Assembly (NCBI GenBank): GCA_025934385.1
Contig: JAICYE010000142.1
Coordinates: forward strand, 1-6,187
Length of the DNA: 6,187 nucleotides
Reading direction: 5' to 3'
DNA from: Acidimicrobiia bacterium
GTDB taxonomy: Bacteria; Actinomycetota; Acidimicrobiia; IMCC26256; BP-133
The notes below the pieces were generated by a model. It did not search any database. It saw nothing but the letters and a program-made list of their open reading frames with translations, and was not told the origin of the DNA. Positions 5,478-6,187 of the stretch are shown piece by piece; the first letter of the stretch is position 1, and the number at the start of each line of letters is the position of its first letter. Position numbers and translations under genes: made by a program.

Positions 5478-6187
5478 ATGAAACGTTCGTTCGGATCGAC
5501 ATCGAAGAAGCTTCTCACCCTGCCCGCTGGACTCGCCATGCTCGCCGCTCTCGTCGCCACCCCGTCGGTGTTGCCCGCGTCGGCGGCCGACTCGCCTACG
5601 GCGTCGTGCAACGGCGGCTCCGGCTACTGGCTCGTGGGCGTCGACGGCGCCGTCTTCCCCTTCGGAGACGCCGGCAACTTCGGGTCCATGGTTGGCAAAC
5701 ACCTGAACAAGCCCATCGTGGGCATCCGGCCCACGCCTACCGGCATGGGCTACTGGCTGTTCGCGGCGGACGGCGGCGTCTTCAGCTTCGGTGACGCCGC
5801 CTTCCAGGGTTCGTTGGGGAACCATCCCCCGAACGAGCCCGTCGTGGGCATGGCCGCCGTCAATCCGCAGTGCCCCGGCGGTTCGCAGGGTGGGGCCGGC
5901 CAGCAGGGGGCCATCGGCCCGCAGGGGGCCCCGGGCTCGCCGGGCGTGAACGGCAACGACGGTAAGGACGCAACCTACGCTGGCCCGCACTGGGGAGTGG
6001 TGCACCGCAACGTGATCGGCAACGGTGACTCCGACCTCGGTGCCTCGACGCAGACCCCGCCGCTGGGTGTCGGCGCGCTCAACATCCGCACCGGCAGCGC
6101 AGACGACGCCGCTGCGTTCGGCAACGAGCAGGACTTCACCAAGATGCTCGTGAGTGAACTGACCAAGGTCGGGTACTCGGTCTTCAC
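5478..6187 (+). CDS. Secreted GYWL-repeat and collagen-like protein, N-terminal 236 residues (3' end beyond window)
   Basis: This is an exported, probably cell-surface protein of unknown role. Residues 1-36 form a Sec signal peptide: basic MKRSFGSTSKK, a hydrophobic core, and ASA-A at 34-37 as the likely cleavage site. Two tandem repeats of about 42 residues follow: GYWLVGVDGAVFPFGDA (49-65) and GYWLFAADGGVFSFGDA (91-107), each followed by a KP/EP-(I/V)-VG segment. This repeat type is common in Acidimicrobiia extracellular proteins. The only cysteines seen, C44 and C132, lie just before and just after the repeat pair. Residues 135-164 are ten uninterrupted Gly-X-Y triplets (GSQ to GKD), collagen-like, followed by an uncharacterised domain that includes HWGVVHRNVIG (171-181) and GALNIRTG (199-206), still open at the edge. 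The start is ATG 5478, with AAAAAGG 6 nt upstream and an obvious signal peptide. The long structured leader suggests independent regulation. Confidence 0.9.
   Translation, partial: MKRSFGSTSKKLLTLPAGLAMLAALVATPSVLPASAADSPTASCNGGSGYWLVGVDGAVFPFGDAGNFGSMVGKHLNKPIVGIRPTPTGMGYWLFAADGGVFSFGDAAFQGSLGNHPPNEPVVGMAAVNPQCPGGSQGGAGQQGAIGPQGAPGSPGVNGNDGKDATYAGPHWGVVHRNVIGNGDSDLGASTQTPPLGVGALNIRTGSADDAAAFGNEQDFTKMLVSELTKVGYSVF

Noticed and set aside
5263..5481. Small plus-strand ORF of 72 codons within the leader
   Set aside because: It has no ribosome site, covers the predicted RNA structures, has composition typical of non-coding GC-rich DNA, and overlaps the next start codon.
5394..6005. Minus-strand open frame of 203 codons opposite the secreted-protein gene
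   Set aside because: The plus strand has a signal peptide, GYWL repeats and Gly-X-Y triplets; the minus-strand frame shows no comparable evidence.
1..6187. CRISPR array, tRNA or rRNA gene, insertion sequence
   Set aside because: I saw no regularly spaced repeats, tRNA-like cloverleaf, ribosomal RNA segments, transposase or flanking inverted repeats.

Overview
The DNA is very GC-rich, visibly around 70%, with strong G/C bias at third codon positions. It carries an actinobacterial-type gene set. The last gene encodes GYWL...DGGVFSFGDA repeats, which I associate most with Acidimicrobiia (Actinomycetota). An uncultured or marine/soil acidimicrobial genome is my best guess, inferred from family resemblance and not proven.

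Layout. (1) Positions 1-3047, minus strand: the first 1015 codons of a long-form Lhr DNA-repair helicase that runs off the left edge. Its reading frame is open from ATG to the edge, and large antisense open frames shadow it. (2) Positions 3048-3109: a 62-bp divergent intergenic region. A TANNNT -10 element lies 6 nt from one start codon and 8 nt from the other, which suggests leaderless transcripts in both directions. (3) Positions 3110-4183, plus strand: a MetE/UROD-fold protein of the short actinobacterial 'methionine synthase-like' type, whose expected zinc-ligand cysteines appear to be missing. (4) Positions 4185-5198, plus strand: a standalone LigD-type primase-polymerase (the NHEJ polymerase domain without ligase or nuclease). 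It starts 1 nt after the previous stop, and its Shine-Dalgarno is embedded in the preceding gene's last codons. (5) Positions 5199-5477: a regulatory gap with a candidate promoter, a 15-bp near-palindrome over its -10 element, a nested long-range RNA stem, a second hairpin and a five-codon micro-ORF. (6) Positions 5478-6187, plus strand, open at the right edge: a secreted protein with a signal peptide, two GYWL repeats bracketed by two cysteines, ten collagen-like Gly-X-Y triplets and the start of a C-terminal domain I cannot name.

How the genes relate. Lhr and the LigD-type polymerase both belong to DNA repair, so items 1-4 form a divergent repair neighbourhood. The MetE-like protein is translationally linked to the polymerase. 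In mycobacteria, as I recall, the related short MetE-like gene (Rv3015c type) sits beside the DNA ligase gene ligA, so the association with end-joining or ligation genes may be more than chance. The secreted protein appears to be a separate transcription unit with its own elaborate leader. The best candidates for something undescribed are the degenerate MetE-like protein coupled to a repair polymerase, and the structured leader with its palindrome upstream of the collagen-like surface protein.
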